Source: Sarcomyxa edulis (Eukaryota; Basidiomycota; Agaricomycetes; Agaricales; Mycenaceae). From it: a stretch of DNA of 64,000 bases. This document shows positions 23,701 through 32,917 of the stretch, piece by piece. The DNA lies in NCBI GenBank assembly GCA_009761415.1, contig QUOL01000002.1, positions 682,001 through 746,000 of the forward strand, in the 5' to 3' direction. A model generated the notes under the pieces. The model ran no database searches. It worked only from the letters and a program-made list of their open reading frames with translations, and was not told the origin of the DNA. Made by a program: the position numbers and the translations under genes. Numbering within the stretch: the first letter of the stretch is position 1; each line of letters begins with the position of its first letter.

Positions 23701-23971
23701 GAATCGCAAAGACAAGCCAAGATACTTGGGACCCTATCAAGTTATTCGGAAAACCACCGGGGGAGCTTATGTTCTAGCAGAAGTGGACGGAGCTGTCCTC
23801 CACGAACGCGTCGCGGCATTCCGACTAATTCCCTACATCACACGGCACCACAAATTCATGAAGTCTGGATGGTTAGATGCCAGTGATTCTGATAAGAGTC
23901 TTACGACCTACAGTGAATCTAGCTCCGACGATAGCCTGGACAGTGAATCCTCAGGAACAGAATCCGAGTAA
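20753..23971 (+). CDS. Pol polyprotein of outer element (RT-RNase H-integrase)
   Basis: The frame stays open from before 19739, but convincing protein sequence begins with an acidic stretch near 20600. The first ATG after that is at 20753. RT follows: RIVHDLQPLNKVTIRD, YTVFDLFWGFDARK, LPMGFTNSPAEFQ, and a catalytic motif HIFIDDLPI, where FIDD replaces the usual Y(V/L)DD. RNase H contains FLSVDSSFKAVGLIL. Integrase has the HHCC finger (HENLGHRG...CLECQ) and core residues in IDIMHM, TDNGPEV and NGVVERGHF, so D, D and E are present. The C-terminus is Ser/Asp-rich. It is in the +1 frame relative to gag-protease. How it is translated is unclear. Confidence 0.9.
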   Translation: MYKRVDKKVHPVSGTFPQEAQVRRTIPEDPLLSLPYLTKTPPEFVPTAKLTEERLAQLNVNGDNFLWPEEEKLFKHIMLLNEEAIAFEEKDRGTLKESYFSPYIIPTVPHTPWEYKNIPIPPGIKEKVLDLLKSKIEAGVYEPSQSAYRSRWFCVLKKNGKLRIVHDLQPLNKVTIRDAGLPPIVDDFVEGFGGRQCYTVFDLFWGFDARKTHPDSRDLTAFLTPLGLLRITSLPMGFTNSPAEFQKCMVFILQDEIPHIAHIFIDDLPIKGPKTQYLDNEGKPETLKENPGIRRFIWEHAVDVHRIMHRIKCAGATFAPKKAQICRPEVLIVGQKCTPMGRLPDDDKVEKILKWGPLTNPREVRRFLGLCGTVRIWIKDYSLLVKPLTELYRQGFEFEWNERRQKAFDRIKTLVASAPALRAIDYESDLPAFLSVDSSFKAVGLILSQLDEQGRRRPARYGSIPMSERESRYSQPKLELFGLYRALRHWRLYLIGLKNFNVEVDAQYIKGMLNEPDLQPNAAINRWIQGILMFDFKLIHVPATRFKGPDALSRREPTSDEEVVSDDDSWLDDIALLTFIPDHKLPPFDLSASQSLPYSPQSLPSCQVNAARIAQERSLLDIQKFLKTLETPKFDSPQKARRFTAKATQFFTKGDQMFKRNKGKPPLLVIFKPETRLAILTQAHENLGHRGVQSVFNTLRLRFYWPHLRADVMHHVQSCLECQRRSLKRMEIPITVSVPVTLFAKIYIDIMHMPLAQGYTCIVAARDDLSGTCEAKALKKHTSRNLANFFWEYIYCRYGAPQRVVTDNGPEVKGAFAKLLDRMKLPQVRISAYNKHANGVVERGHFTLREAIIKTCKGKISDWPNYVPDAVFADRVTINRSTGFSPFQLLHATDPVLPFDLTEATFLVEGFRAGISTSELLALRIRQLHKHEEDLARAAETLRKSRFKSKAQFEKRFHRKLQKDLYKAGELVLIRNTAVEVQMNRKDKPRYLGPYQVIRKTTGGAYVLAEVDGAVLHERVAAFRLIPYITRHHKFMKSGWLDASDSDKSLTTYSESSSDDSLDSESSGTESE

Positions 23972-24162
23972 CTGGGTCTCTTGAATTCAGTCGGCTAGCA
24001 CAAACCTCACTAGGTCCCCGGCTGCAAACAATGTCTTCTATCAATCGCTCTCCCAATAAAGTTTAAGGGATCAGCACTCACCCTGTATAAAAACAAGTGC
24101 CTACGTGCAAAAGTTCGTCCCAGAAAACACCCTCTGTATCTAGTCTGGCAACGTTCCTTACC

Positions 24163-24876
24163 ATGAATTCTTCTGCTTTCATTAAAAAATCACTCGACCT
24201 GGGCGAGCATATCGAATTCGATCAGATCTCAATTTCGTCCACACAGTACGAAGGATCGCTTCGCGACGACATCCCATACCCTGATCCCACTTTGCGATTG
24301 CCGTCCCCTGTATTTAACTGTGCAGGACGCGAACCAGGCGAGCTCCCAACTCACTTTATCATTTCCCATACACCTATCTCCGGCACAGAGCTTTTGCCCT
24401 TCACCATTTCCGTCAAATCCGCACGTCAACCCTCCTTCGTTTCCTACCGCTGTTCGACATACATACTTCAAGCAAGACTGGAGTCGCCATTGCTTCTTGG
24501 AGAATGGGTTCGTTTAGCAGAAACTCATGACATTGTTCAACTGGGAAGGATTGTGCATTACGGGATGGGGAAAGTTGTTGTCGAAGGACGTTCGCATGGG
24601 GAGACAGGTCCGCCCAAAATCCTACTCATCTTTTCCAAAGACTGTATCTCCCTTCCTCGTCACGAATGGCTACGCCTTCGATACAAGCGCGCTTTGTGGT
24701 TGATGGGAAGGAAGATCCATCAAATCGGATCGGGAGAGTGGTTTATGGAAACGGGGCAGCATATCAGGATAACGTACGTTCGGCATAGCATCAGGGTGAA
24801 GTTTATCTTTTGGGACTGGTTGCAGCGTATTCAGCAGCTTGTCGGAGGGAGAACTGGAAGCGCCGAGACAGTTTAG
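24163..24876 (+). CDS. Extra ORF after integrase in outer element, unknown function
   Basis: Open frame of 237 residues from the ATG at 24163 (MNSSAFIKKSLDLGEH) to 24876, between pol and the 3' LTR. The frame is open upstream to 24097. Composition is that of a folded protein: hydrophobic strands (HFIISHTPI, FTISVKSARQPSFVSY), a Gly-rich VHYGMGKVVVEGRSHGE segment, then a basic Trp-rich C-terminal part (LPRHEWLRLRYKRALW, IRVKFIFWDWLQRI). No signal peptide or membrane segment is evident, so an envelope is unlikely despite the position. I do not recognise the family. Confidence 0.6.
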   Translation: MNSSAFIKKSLDLGEHIEFDQISISSTQYEGSLRDDIPYPDPTLRLPSPVFNCAGREPGELPTHFIISHTPISGTELLPFTISVKSARQPSFVSYRCSTYILQARLESPLLLGEWVRLAETHDIVQLGRIVHYGMGKVVVEGRSHGETGPPKILLIFSKDCISLPRHEWLRLRYKRALWLMGRKIHQIGSGEWFMETGQHIRITYVRHSIRVKFIFWDWLQRIQQLVGGRTGSAETV

Positions 24877-24980
24877 GTGGCAGTGCATTTCCGCTTTGTA
24901 ATTCGAAACTCGCAATTATTTCTTTCACCCCCGCTCCCATACTTGCAATTGGGGACAGTTGATTTATCGTTCCCCGCGGA

Positions 24981-25882
24981 TGTCATACCTCCAAAATGTT
25001 TGGAGTAAAGACATGGTTAAGGGTTAGCATGCTGCGTTTCAGAATTCTAGTGGATTCTCCAGAGAAAGCCACATACTACCAAACGCGACTCGGGGATTCG
25101 AGAATTTAGATTTGGGTCAGATCATAAGGAATTTGTCTTGACAGTCTTATCAGGACTTCAGACGGCTTACGATGGGTTAGCAGTTTCTTTTCCTTTCATT
25201 TTACTTTTACTATAGTTATTCTTAGCGCAAGGAGGCTGTGACTACACAGCCTTGCACAGCTTCAAAAGATCCGGTAACCACACAGCCTTGCATAGCCTCG
25301 CACAGGTTTTGCATAGCCTTTCCGCTGACTAAACGCCAGATTTGGAGCAGTATATAAAGGGACTCTTTTGATAACTTTTGGTCGTCCAACTTTCTACCCC
25401 AAATAGTTAGTTACCTGATAGTAGTAACCAGTGCTCCAATAACACTCTTATCTACTACCTTTTGCGCTATAAGCTAAGTTTGCTGTCTCCGTGACTCTAG
25501 GTACTTAAGGAAAGTGCCTCTTGATTGTTTCCCATCGTACTCGAGTTGATCCGAATATCAACTATCGCTCCGTGCATCCGATCAGCCCCGGACGACTGAT
25601 CCTCCGTTATTGATTTCCGTTCAGGACCGTGTGCCTGATACTCCGTGAAGCTCTCCGTGACTTAGTCCTCCGTGGACTCTCAGAAGTACCAAGTTCGAGA
25701 CTTGGTCTAGTTTTGTTGATTTCCGAAGGTTTGTTTCTTGGCGGTTGTCGTACTGACCATTTGTTGTTCTTCAGAGAATTACACACATTTGGTGATTCAA
25801 GTACACTCTCCCTCCAAATTCAAATAGTCCGAATAACGTATATTCCGACTGCGCTTTTATTCAACTGAATATTGGTGTGACA
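24981..25882 (+). repeat. 3' LTR of outer Ty3/Gypsy element
   Basis: 902 bp, matching 8037-8938 throughout as far as I compared. Followed by ACGG, the same four bases that precede the 5' LTR. Near-identity of LTRs in an element already hit by a second insertion means both events were recent. Confidence 0.93.
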
Positions 25883-26089
25883 ACGGGTGTCCTCATTGTC
25901 TTCTTCATCAGACTCTTCATTGTGGCCTCTGCGTACCTTTTTTTGGGGCCGATCCTTGAGGGGCAGTTCCAATTCTCGGATACGTTTTTGATGTTGGTGC
26001 TATGTAGACGAAGGAAGTGTTCTACCGGTGGTTCCTGATTTTTTCTGACATTTAGAGCAAACACAAAAATAGTCGTTTGGAGTAGGCAT
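25883..26089 (-). pseudogene. Truncated N-terminus of a Plavaka/KDZ-type transposase
   Basis: On the minus strand an ATG at 26089 opens MPTPNDYFCVCSKCQKKSG, the Cys-rich start typical of agaricomycete Plavaka/KDZ transposases (C-x2-C, then a position where these read ST-x-HQ). The next part has an in-frame TAG just before HQHQKRIREL and then an acidic segment with ESDEEDNED. The sequence then stops at the LTR insertion site. Beyond the LTR element, the left flank is the 0.7-kb repeat, not more transposase. The gene was therefore already truncated before the retrotransposon landed. Confidence 0.5.
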
Positions 26090-26255
26090 GTATAGCAGTG
26101 GGTTTAACGAAAATGTAATTTTTTGACGGTGGGGGGCAGAATAGTACGTGGTTGAACCTGTCTAAGTGTGTTTGACGCCACGCAGTTGACTGTCACGTCG
26201 ACTCTTCTCCTTGTCACATCGTCAAAGTCCTTCTCGTCTCCCTACCACAACCACA

Positions 26256-27333
26256 ATGGACGGAAATTCCCCAAACTTCTCGGATGATTCATCTTTCTCA
26301 TCACTTGAACTCTCGTCGCGTTCCAATTCCAAACCTCTGTGGGAGCCTAATGTCTATGCTTCAAAAGGATACGGACATATGGGACAACATCCCAGCGCTG
26401 GACTAGGCTTATATGGACAAGGTTCTTTGCAAAACCCTTCAAGCTCCAGGTCGTTGAGCCCTGTCACTCCAGCCTTACATCTCAATTCACTTCCTCCGAG
26501 TTTATCGCAATGGGACTTTCAAGCCAGATCACATCTAGCCGTACTGGTAAGTCAACTAGCGTATGATTGCAGTATCCACACATGCTGAATCATTCTAGTC
26601 CTCTAACACCAGAACAAACTTGCACTTTAACTCATATCCAAACATGCTGCCACTCGGCATCGGGCAAGCATCACACAATTCACTGATGCAAGCAGGAAAT
26701 TGCGCTCATTCAGAACTTTATCACGTGTTTTTGACCCTTGAAGGCAAATATACAGCAGTTGTGTGAGTTTCTCCACATTCCATGGTCTTTAAATATGCTT
26801 ATATGCTGTCTAGTAATGCATATACCACACTCGCTCACACCGTTCCCACTGTTTTCTCTTCTACACCAAATGTTCTTGGTCTCACACTTCCATCATCATC
26901 CCAAACCAGTCACAACTCTCTTCCAACAATCTCGACACAACACATAGCTCAATTGAACAGAAACGACCCTAAATATAAGAATATCAAGTACTGGGACCGC
27001 AAAGTGTGGACGGGAAAGGTCAACACAAAGAGCGACGTGACTGATGTCGGTCAGAGCGAGTCTTCTGATGAATCTGAAGAGATCAACAATGCTAATCGCT
27101 ACGTTGAGAATCTTGACGGTGAACCTATCAGCGGGGCACGGGCAGCAGCACTTCGTAAGAGTGCTAGGCAGATATGGGTCTTTTTGGAGAAGACTTCCGG
27201 TGTACCTGCACACTGGGGAGACGTTGATGTAGCTTCTTCAACATATTTCCGGACCACGATGTACGGAGAATATCCGGAGTTGCGTTACTGCGAAGAAAAC
27301 TGGAAGGTGGACCTTGTACTATTCTGCTTCTAG
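26256..27333 (+). pseudogene. Truncated agaricomycete conserved hypothetical gene
   Basis: First exon from MDGNSPNFSDDSSF (26256) to about 26547, Ser-rich with LSPVTPALHLNSLPPS. The C-terminal block lies at about 26900-27315: NIKYWDRKVWTGKV, a Ser/Glu-rich linker, RYVENLDGEPISG, ARAAALRKSARQIWVFLE, and YGEYPELRYCEENWKVD. This is the signature of an uncharacterised family that I have seen repeatedly beside transposons in mushroom genomes. In that family the protein continues past NWK-x-D by a short tail. Here it runs into the inverted-repeat island after WKVD and stops at 27333, so the last residues are lost. The middle exons are hard to join, and I am not sure the gene is functional. Confidence 0.5.
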
Positions 27334-28743
27334 ATCCTACCAATAACCTAGAAGATGGAGAGCTTAGAGATGGGAAGGAAGAAACCAGGAACAGGGAAGG
27401 AAGATATGTTGTATCTTTTCTTTATCTATCTCCATCTTTTCACCACTTTTTTCACCACTTTTTTCACCACTTTTTTCACCACCCTCTACCACCCCCTACC
27501 ACCCTCCATCACCCTCTACCTCTTTCTACCATTTTCCACCTCTTTTGCCTTCCTCTATATTCCCTTCACCTTCTTTCACCTTCCCCATCTCTTTGTACCA
27601 TCTTCCACCTCCTTCCACCTCTTTAGATCTCTCCATCATCAGGAAAATGCACTTTTCCCTAGAGCACCCTGAGGGTAAGCCAGAGCTCCCCAGAGCTTCC
27701 CAGAGCTTCTCAGAGATCCCAGAGCTTCAGAGCACTCAGAGCGTCCTGGGAAGCTTTAGAGACAAGTTACCTTAGCCAGAGATCTTAAAGATGTCATGGG
27801 GTATCCTGGGGCTAATTCAGAGCAATTTTAGATACTCTCAGTGCCACTCTGGATAATCTCAGTGCTACCCCAGATAACCTCAGTGCCTGTCAGATTTATT
27901 GAGTGCAATTCAGAGCTTTTAGAAATATCACATTTTCTTGCATACAAGTCAAGTTTTATTCAATTAAACACATATATTCATAGTCTTCTAATACATTATA
28001 ACTACAAGAGAGCTAGAAAAATAGAGGAAATAGTAGAGAAAAGGGTGGAGATAGTATAGGGAGGTGACAAAAGGTTGGGAGGTGGTGAAAAGAAGTAGGA
28101 GGTGAAAAAGAGCTGGGGGAGGGTGCAAAAGAGATGGGGGAGGGTGGAGAAAGGTAGAAAAAGGTACAAGGGGGTGAATTTAAGGTAGGGGGAGGGACAA
28201 AGAGGTGTGAAAAGGTAAAAAAAAGTGGAGAAGGTGGAGAAAGGTGAAGGGAAGGTGGGGAGAGGTGGTAAGAGGTAAAAAGAGGTAGGGGAAGGTGGAG
28301 AAATGTAAAAGGGAGGTGGTGGGAGGTACAAAGAGGTGGGGGGAGGTAGAGGAAGGGGAAAAGAGGCAGAAAAAGATGGTGAAAGGTGAAAGGGAGGTAT
28401 GGGGAGGTAGGGAAAGGTGATAAGAGGTAGGGGAAGGTGAAGAGGGAGGTATGAAGAGATCTAAAGAGGTGGAAGCAGGTAGAAGATGGTACAAAGAGAT
28501 GGGGAAGGTGAAGGAAGGTGAAGGAGATATAGGGAAGGCAAAAAGAGGTGGAGAATGGTAGAAAGAGGTAGAGGGTGATGGAGGGTGGTAGGGGGTGGTA
28601 GAGGGTGGTGAAAAAAGTGGTGAAAAGATGGTGATAGATATGCAAAAGATACAACATATCTTCTTTCCCTGTTCCTGGTTTCTTCCTTCCCATCTCTAAG
28701 CTCTCCATCCTCCAGGGTTATTGGTAGGATCTAGAAGCAGAAT
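27321..28743. repeat. Inverted-repeat element with about 310-bp arms and purine/pyrimidine tracts
   Basis: The left arm (27321-about 27638) and right arm (about 28440-28743) are reverse complements, from ATTCTGCTTCTAGATCCTAC at the outside to CACCTCTTTAGATCTCT at the inside, with about 90% identity by eye. The arms contain long pyrimidine-rich (left) and purine-rich (right) tracts. The core holds a CAGAGC-type minisatellite (about 27690-27760) and AT-rich sequence near 27960-28010. It interrupts the gene ending at 27333. It has no transposase of its own, so it is either non-autonomous or a rearranged satellite. Confidence 0.75.
27645..28035. repeat. Left copy of a 0.37-kb inverted segment (CAGAG minisatellite)
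   Basis: Begins CAGGAAAATGCACTTTTCCC and runs to an AGAGGAAATAG purine tract. The reverse complement is found at about 29865-30215 with scattered changes. The middle is built from short irregular CAGAGCTTC/CAGAGC words. Confidence 0.75.
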
Positions 28744-29127
28744 ATATCAGCAGAAAGGACACAAAAAGAAACATATCTACAGCAGCAAAAATGACAGCAA
28801 AATTGCCATGTCACCAATTGCTGTGCTCCAGCTTCTTCAAAGAGCGGATTAGTAAGCCAAGATGACCAGGAACACTGGTATTGAGAATGTAGATGATAGA
28901 GCAATTAGTGGAAAGAAGAGGGAGGAAGGTGGAAAGAGGAAGAGGAAGAAAGGAAGGAGGAAGAAGGATGATGAGCTGGCAGCCAAGTTCGCTTTCAGAG
29001 TGACGTGACACCATCACATGTGCAATGTCACGTCACACAACGAGCGAATTTCTCTAAGTCCAAAATGTGTTTGCATAAGAGGCTATACCTCAGGGTGATA
29101 GTACGAGGATAGTCATACAATTATATG

Positions 29128-29205
29128 GTCTTGTAGACTATTGGTTAAGTTGTCAGTTTGTCGAAGTCATGTGCCTTTTAAGTGAAGGGCTCGAGTTCAA
29201 GCCTT
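29128..29205 (+). other. tRNA-derived sequence with A- and B-box-like motifs
   Basis: TAGACTATTGGTTAA (29133-29147) resembles a Pol III A box, and GAGTTCAAGCC (29192-29202) a B box, at tRNA spacing. The acceptor stem does not pair, so this is not a functional tRNA. It may be a SINE head or a decayed tRNA-Lys-like gene. Confidence 0.3.
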
Positions 29206-29269
29206 GCTGAATGCATTTATTTTCTTCGATGTTCTAGTCATCCGAAACCTGTTTTTTACTCTATTTTAC

Positions 29270-30215
29270 ATCCTTTTTCAATGGTATGCCAGAGCATCCC
29301 AGGGTGTCTGAGGTACCCTGGGAAACTACTTATTCCTAGGGCATCTCAGAAAGCTCTCAGACAACTCTCAGAGCTTCTCAGAGTCTCTCAGAGCATTCAG
29401 AGCTCTTAAAATACCCTGAGATGCTCTGAGATGCTTTGGGAAGCTTTTGGTTCTCTCAGAGCATGTGAGAGACAAGTGACTTTTCCTGATGATACCTCCC
29501 TCTTGACCTTCCCCTACCTCCCCACACCTCCCCACACCTTTCACCATCTTCTTTTACCTCTTTTTACCTTCCTCTACCTCCCCACACTTCTTTGTACCTC
29601 CCACCACCTCCCCTTTACCTTTTCCACCTTTCATCACCTCTTTTTACCTATCCCACCTCTTTGTCCCTCCCCCTACTTACATCCATGTCCTTGCACCTTT
29701 CTCCACCTTTCACCACCCTCCCCCATCTCTTTTATACCCTCCCCCATCTTTTTTGCACCCTCCCCCATCTCTTTTTCACCTTTTCCCACCTCCTACTTCT
29801 TTTCACCATCTCCTAACCTTGTTTCACCTCCCTATACTATTTCCACCCTTTTCCCTGCGGTTTCCTCTTTTTTTCTATCTCTCTTGTAGTTATCATGTAT
29901 TAGAAGACTATGAATATATGTGTTTAATTGAGTAAAACTTGATTTGTATGCAAGAAAATGTGAGATTTCCAAAAGCTCTAAACTGCACTCAATAGATCTG
30001 ACAGGCACTGAGGTTATCTGGGGTTGCTCTGAATAAGCTCTGACATGCTCTGAGTAGCTCTGGAAAGCTTTGGCTAAGGTAACTTGTCTCTAAAGCTTTC
30101 CAGAGCGCTCTGAATGCTCTGAAGCTCTGGGATCTCTGAGAAGCTCTGAGAAACTCTGAGAAGCTCTGGCTTACCCTCAGGGTGCCCTAGGGAAAAGTGC
30201 ATTTTCCTGATGTAG
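29270..30215. repeat. Second inverted-repeat island copy (CAGAG arms around a pyrimidine tract)
   Basis: A CAGAG-rich left part (29285-29480) is followed by a pyrimidine-rich tract of about 370 bp (29495-29870). A right part (29870-30215) is the reverse complement of 27645-28035, ending GTGCATTTTCCTGATG. The ACCTCC/CACC words of the tract match the opposite strand of 28030-28440. Together with 27321-28743 this forms a 3-kb region able to fold into very long hairpins. Confidence 0.7.
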
Positions 30216-30219
30216 GCAA

Positions 30220-31224
30220 GTGATACGAGACGCAACTACAGCACCATCTATTCTTCCTGCATCAGCTCAAGTCCTTGGCGCGCAAAATTTACTTGCGACA
30301 CAAAGTGCGACTCCAACACAGACTACACAGGGACCAATGCAAGTCTCCACCATGACTGATGCACAAAAAGCCGCTGCAAAGGACAAGTTAACACACAGAA
30401 GAGTTCGCTAGAACATGGAGTTGTTTGCTGGCTCGGATCCAACTTTGTCTCTCAAAGAGATTGACGAAGTCAACAAATGGCTACTCACTGTCGAAGACAA
30501 GAGCTCACCGCATACAAAAGACAGCAGAATGCAAATTTATGTCATGTGGTGCGAGTCGCTAGACTGCTTTTATCCAGATCTCGGTGCAGATAACTTGGAA
30601 GCACATTGGGAGACGGAACTGGTGCGAAAGCATGCGCCGCAATTCCTCCCAGTCTATGTACAATTTTGCATATAATCATTTTTCATTCCTTTTCTGACCT
30701 TCCAACTATCCATCAGGTAAAGATGACGCCTGGGGGGCAAGGCCAAGAGCATGTCAAGGCCCGCACTCTTCAGACCGTTTTTAATCTTTTCACCTGGAAC
30801 CTCCTCAAATGGACGCACAATCCGGACGGTAAACAGACCGGCATGTACCTGATGACACGCGAGGACTTGTATTGCCAGTTGGACAACCAAGTCTCGGCTC
30901 GTACATTGTTTACTCTTCCAGTCGGTGTTGTTTTTGACTTGGCTGGCCTTAGTGATCAAAAAATATGATCTCGACAGATACAGCAAAGTCAAGCAATACT
31001 ATGGTCGTATGGAGATGAAGCTGATCATTGAAGAGGCTCTGCGCAACAGCGCAGTTTTTGGACAAGATGCAAAGATCCAAATCATCGCAATATTACTCAT
31101 CATCATGTTCGTTACACCACGCCCGTCTACTATAGGGCCATCTTGCAAAAAGCATCTGGCTGAGAAAAAGGCAAGCATCATCAAGACATCACTTCTCTGG
31201 CCTGATTTGACCGTAGCCTTATAG
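30220..31224 (+). pseudogene. Remnant of a transposon-type gene (DUF3435/Crypton-like?)
   Basis: Broken coding pieces on the plus strand: a Gln/Thr-rich part (30220-30411), then after a stop MELFAGSDPTLSLKEIDEV to PQFLPVY. A probable intron ends CATCAG at 30719, followed by MTPGGQGQEHVKARTLQTV and, after frame changes, YDLDRYSKVKQYYGRMEM and FVTPRPSTIGPSCKKHL. The last motif resembles the (T/S)xRPS(T/S)xGPS segment of agaricomycete proteins related to DUF3435 tyrosine-recombinase-like transposons. Several stops and shifts make it non-functional. The family call is from memory and is weak. Confidence 0.4.
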
Positions 31225-31776
31225 TACCTTTGAGTCGGCGATGTTCGCCTGTTCAGATTAGCCATGCTCAAGTATCAAGCTGCTCTGAAGCTCAATCATT
31301 TCAAGGTCTGTCCTTCCCAATCATTTCATGCATTCCGAGCTGACGTTGTGCCCCAACTCAAGTACGGAAACCATCGGTAATGTTCATGAACAGACACATA
31401 TCCTCGAGCCGGTTGAAATGTGGTACAACATGTTGTTTGACCTTCCAATGTGGTTAATTTGCCATCTGATGCTTTGAGATCTGTTTGTCGACGTGATGGC
31501 AAGCTGTATACATTCATTGCCAAGTCATATCACCTACTTACTCTCTATCGTGAAGACAATGGAAGACCTTGAAAAGAGTGAAGCATATGAACTCAAGACA
31601 GATCCTGCCCGACAGGACGAGCCTTTGTGAGTTTATTGTCTGTTCGTTACAAGATTTCCATGACTGACCGTCACTGTGGACTGGATTTCTCCGAGTCAAA
31701 CCAGGGGGCCGTGGCTTTGTTGAGCCGCCCGTTGCAGTAATGTCAACATACGTTAGTTCCGCTTGCACCGATCTTC

Positions 31777-32066
31777 ATGAGATCGGACTGTTGGATTGGA
31801 ATTTGGATTGTCGTCGATCACGCGCCAAGCACACGATACAAAAAGACAAAAGTACTACCGAGCGTCATTATTCCGGGCCCCAATAAACCAAAGGATGTCG
31901 ATTCCTTCCTCTATCCAGGCATTCATCATCTTGCTGCTCTGCAGAACAAAGGCTTGCGTATTTGGGATGCTTACAAAAAATGTGTCTTCACCTCGTGGGT
32001 GTTATTTTATATGGGAACTGCTGATGGACCCAGAATGACCGATTTCAATGGCCTTACGGGCCATCA
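31777..32066 (+). pseudogene. Plavaka/KDZ-type transposase fragment
   Basis: Contains VLPSVIIPGPNKPKDVDSF, followed by LRIWDAYKKCVF and TADGPRMTDFNGLTGHHA. The IPGPNKPK-x-x-DSF core and the later (M/A)DGP...GL-x-GHH motif are hallmarks of Plavaka (Tnp2-like) transposases. The fragment lacks the remaining domains. It is followed directly by copy 2 of the 0.7-kb dispersed repeat. Preceding sequence (about 31230-31776) holds only broken pieces, perhaps of the neighbouring remnant. Confidence 0.75.
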
Positions 32067-32068
32067 TG

Positions 32069-32777
32069 CATCCGACACTGGCATAGCTGAATATTCTTCG
32101 CATTCTTGGTTGTGCTGACGCCGTTATTTTGATCTTTGATTGTTTGTTCTTTTCATTGCTGCAGACGTCCCTCTTTACATCAGTGTACTTGTAACTCACA
32201 GACCTACTCGTTATGAGGCTTAGTCCATAAATTGATGATTGCATGAAATCACAAAGCAAGTGGTCGGGAAACTTGCTTTAAATACTTGAGGGATGTGCCA
32301 CTGAGCATGGAAATCAAGGGTGCCACTGGGGACCAAGTCTGATTCCGCAATCTTTTTGGAGACTATAACATTCTGAATACCTTCCTCATAATGTGCATCG
32401 GGTCAAATAGCTCTGTCCGATCATAACATATGCCTCAGACCTCCATCAAAGGCCAATTCTCATATGATCACCAAAATATTCACAGAACGTCGACCCGAGC
32501 GAATATGGATAATCTGGTTGGCGCATTATGTTGACATAACACAGGGCTATCAGGAAATAAAAAAATTCAGAAATCTTGCCCTGCAATAGTCGTGTTAATC
32601 ACAAGTCCAATGTCAACATTGTTCTCATCATAGCTAAACGACTAGGGCAGCTGAAACTATTGTGAGTACCAGGTCAGAGAGGTCTACCTCATGAGAACTA
32701 AGATATAAAATCTCAGAATACTTCACCGTCAAATGCTAGTGCAATGTGCAAATCACTCCCAAAACGCTTCAAAAAAA
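32069..32777. repeat. Dispersed 0.7-kb repeat, copy 2
   Basis: Same orientation and content as 7331-8032 with roughly 5% differences by eye, ending AAAACGCTTCAAAAAAATGG. It ends about 40 bp before the 3' end of the tRNA gene, a common landing zone for fungal transposons. Confidence 0.8.
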
Positions 32778-32815
32778 TGGGAGATGTTCTTATTCGAACA
32801 TACAGACAAAACATA

Positions 32816-32917
32816 TGACCACCGCAGGTCTCGAACCTGCAATCTCCTGATGTTCTGATTACGTAATCAGTATACGCATCTTCGTAGTCAGACGCGATGC
32901 CATTTCGCCAGGCGGCC
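32816..32917 (-). tRNA. tRNA-Arg (anticodon ACG) with intron of about 30 nt
   Basis: Folds as a complete tRNA on the minus strand. The acceptor is GGCCGCC (32917-32911) with GGTGGTC (32823-32817), two of its pairs being G-U, plus discriminator A. D arm is GCGA/TCGC around AATGGCA, the anticodon stem starts TCTGA with loop C-T-A-C-G-A-A, and the variable loop is AGATT. T arm is GCAGG/CCTGC around TTCGAGA. The anticodon stem is split after the anticodon by an intron of about 30 nt. Two alternative 3' half-stems (TCAGA or TCAGG) are present, and the one leaving a 5-nt variable loop is preferred. T-loop TTCGAGA supplies the internal B box. Confidence 0.88.

Larger units (their letters stand above)
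8037..25882 (+). mobile_element. Ty3/Gypsy-type LTR retrotransposon, outer element, interrupted by a nested chromovirus
   Basis: Full-length LTR element bounded by two 902-bp LTRs (8037-8938 and 24981-25882) beginning TGTCATACC and ending GTGTGACA. The flanks repeat ACGG (8033-8036 and 25883-25886), a likely 4-bp target duplication. Subtracting the nested element (10632-16583) and one 5-bp duplication gives about 11.9 kb, large for a fungal Ty3/Gypsy element. The order is gag with zinc knuckle, protease, a long uncharacterised region, RT-RNase H-integrase in another frame, then an extra small ORF before the 3' LTR. RNase H and RT precede integrase, which is the Gypsy order. Confidence 0.93.

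Noticed and set aside
24163..24876. Envelope gene of an endogenous retrovirus-like element
   Set aside because: Position fits, but there is no signal peptide, no membrane anchor and no cysteine pattern.
27355..28708. Long open frames rich in Ser, Pro, Phe, Leu and Thr on both strands
   Set aside because: They are direct translations of low-complexity pyrimidine tracts; every frame on the pyrimidine-rich strand looks alike.
27645..30215. CRISPR-like array from repeated CAGAGC words
   Set aside because: Irregular short words with no constant spacer length, in a eukaryotic genome; a minisatellite.
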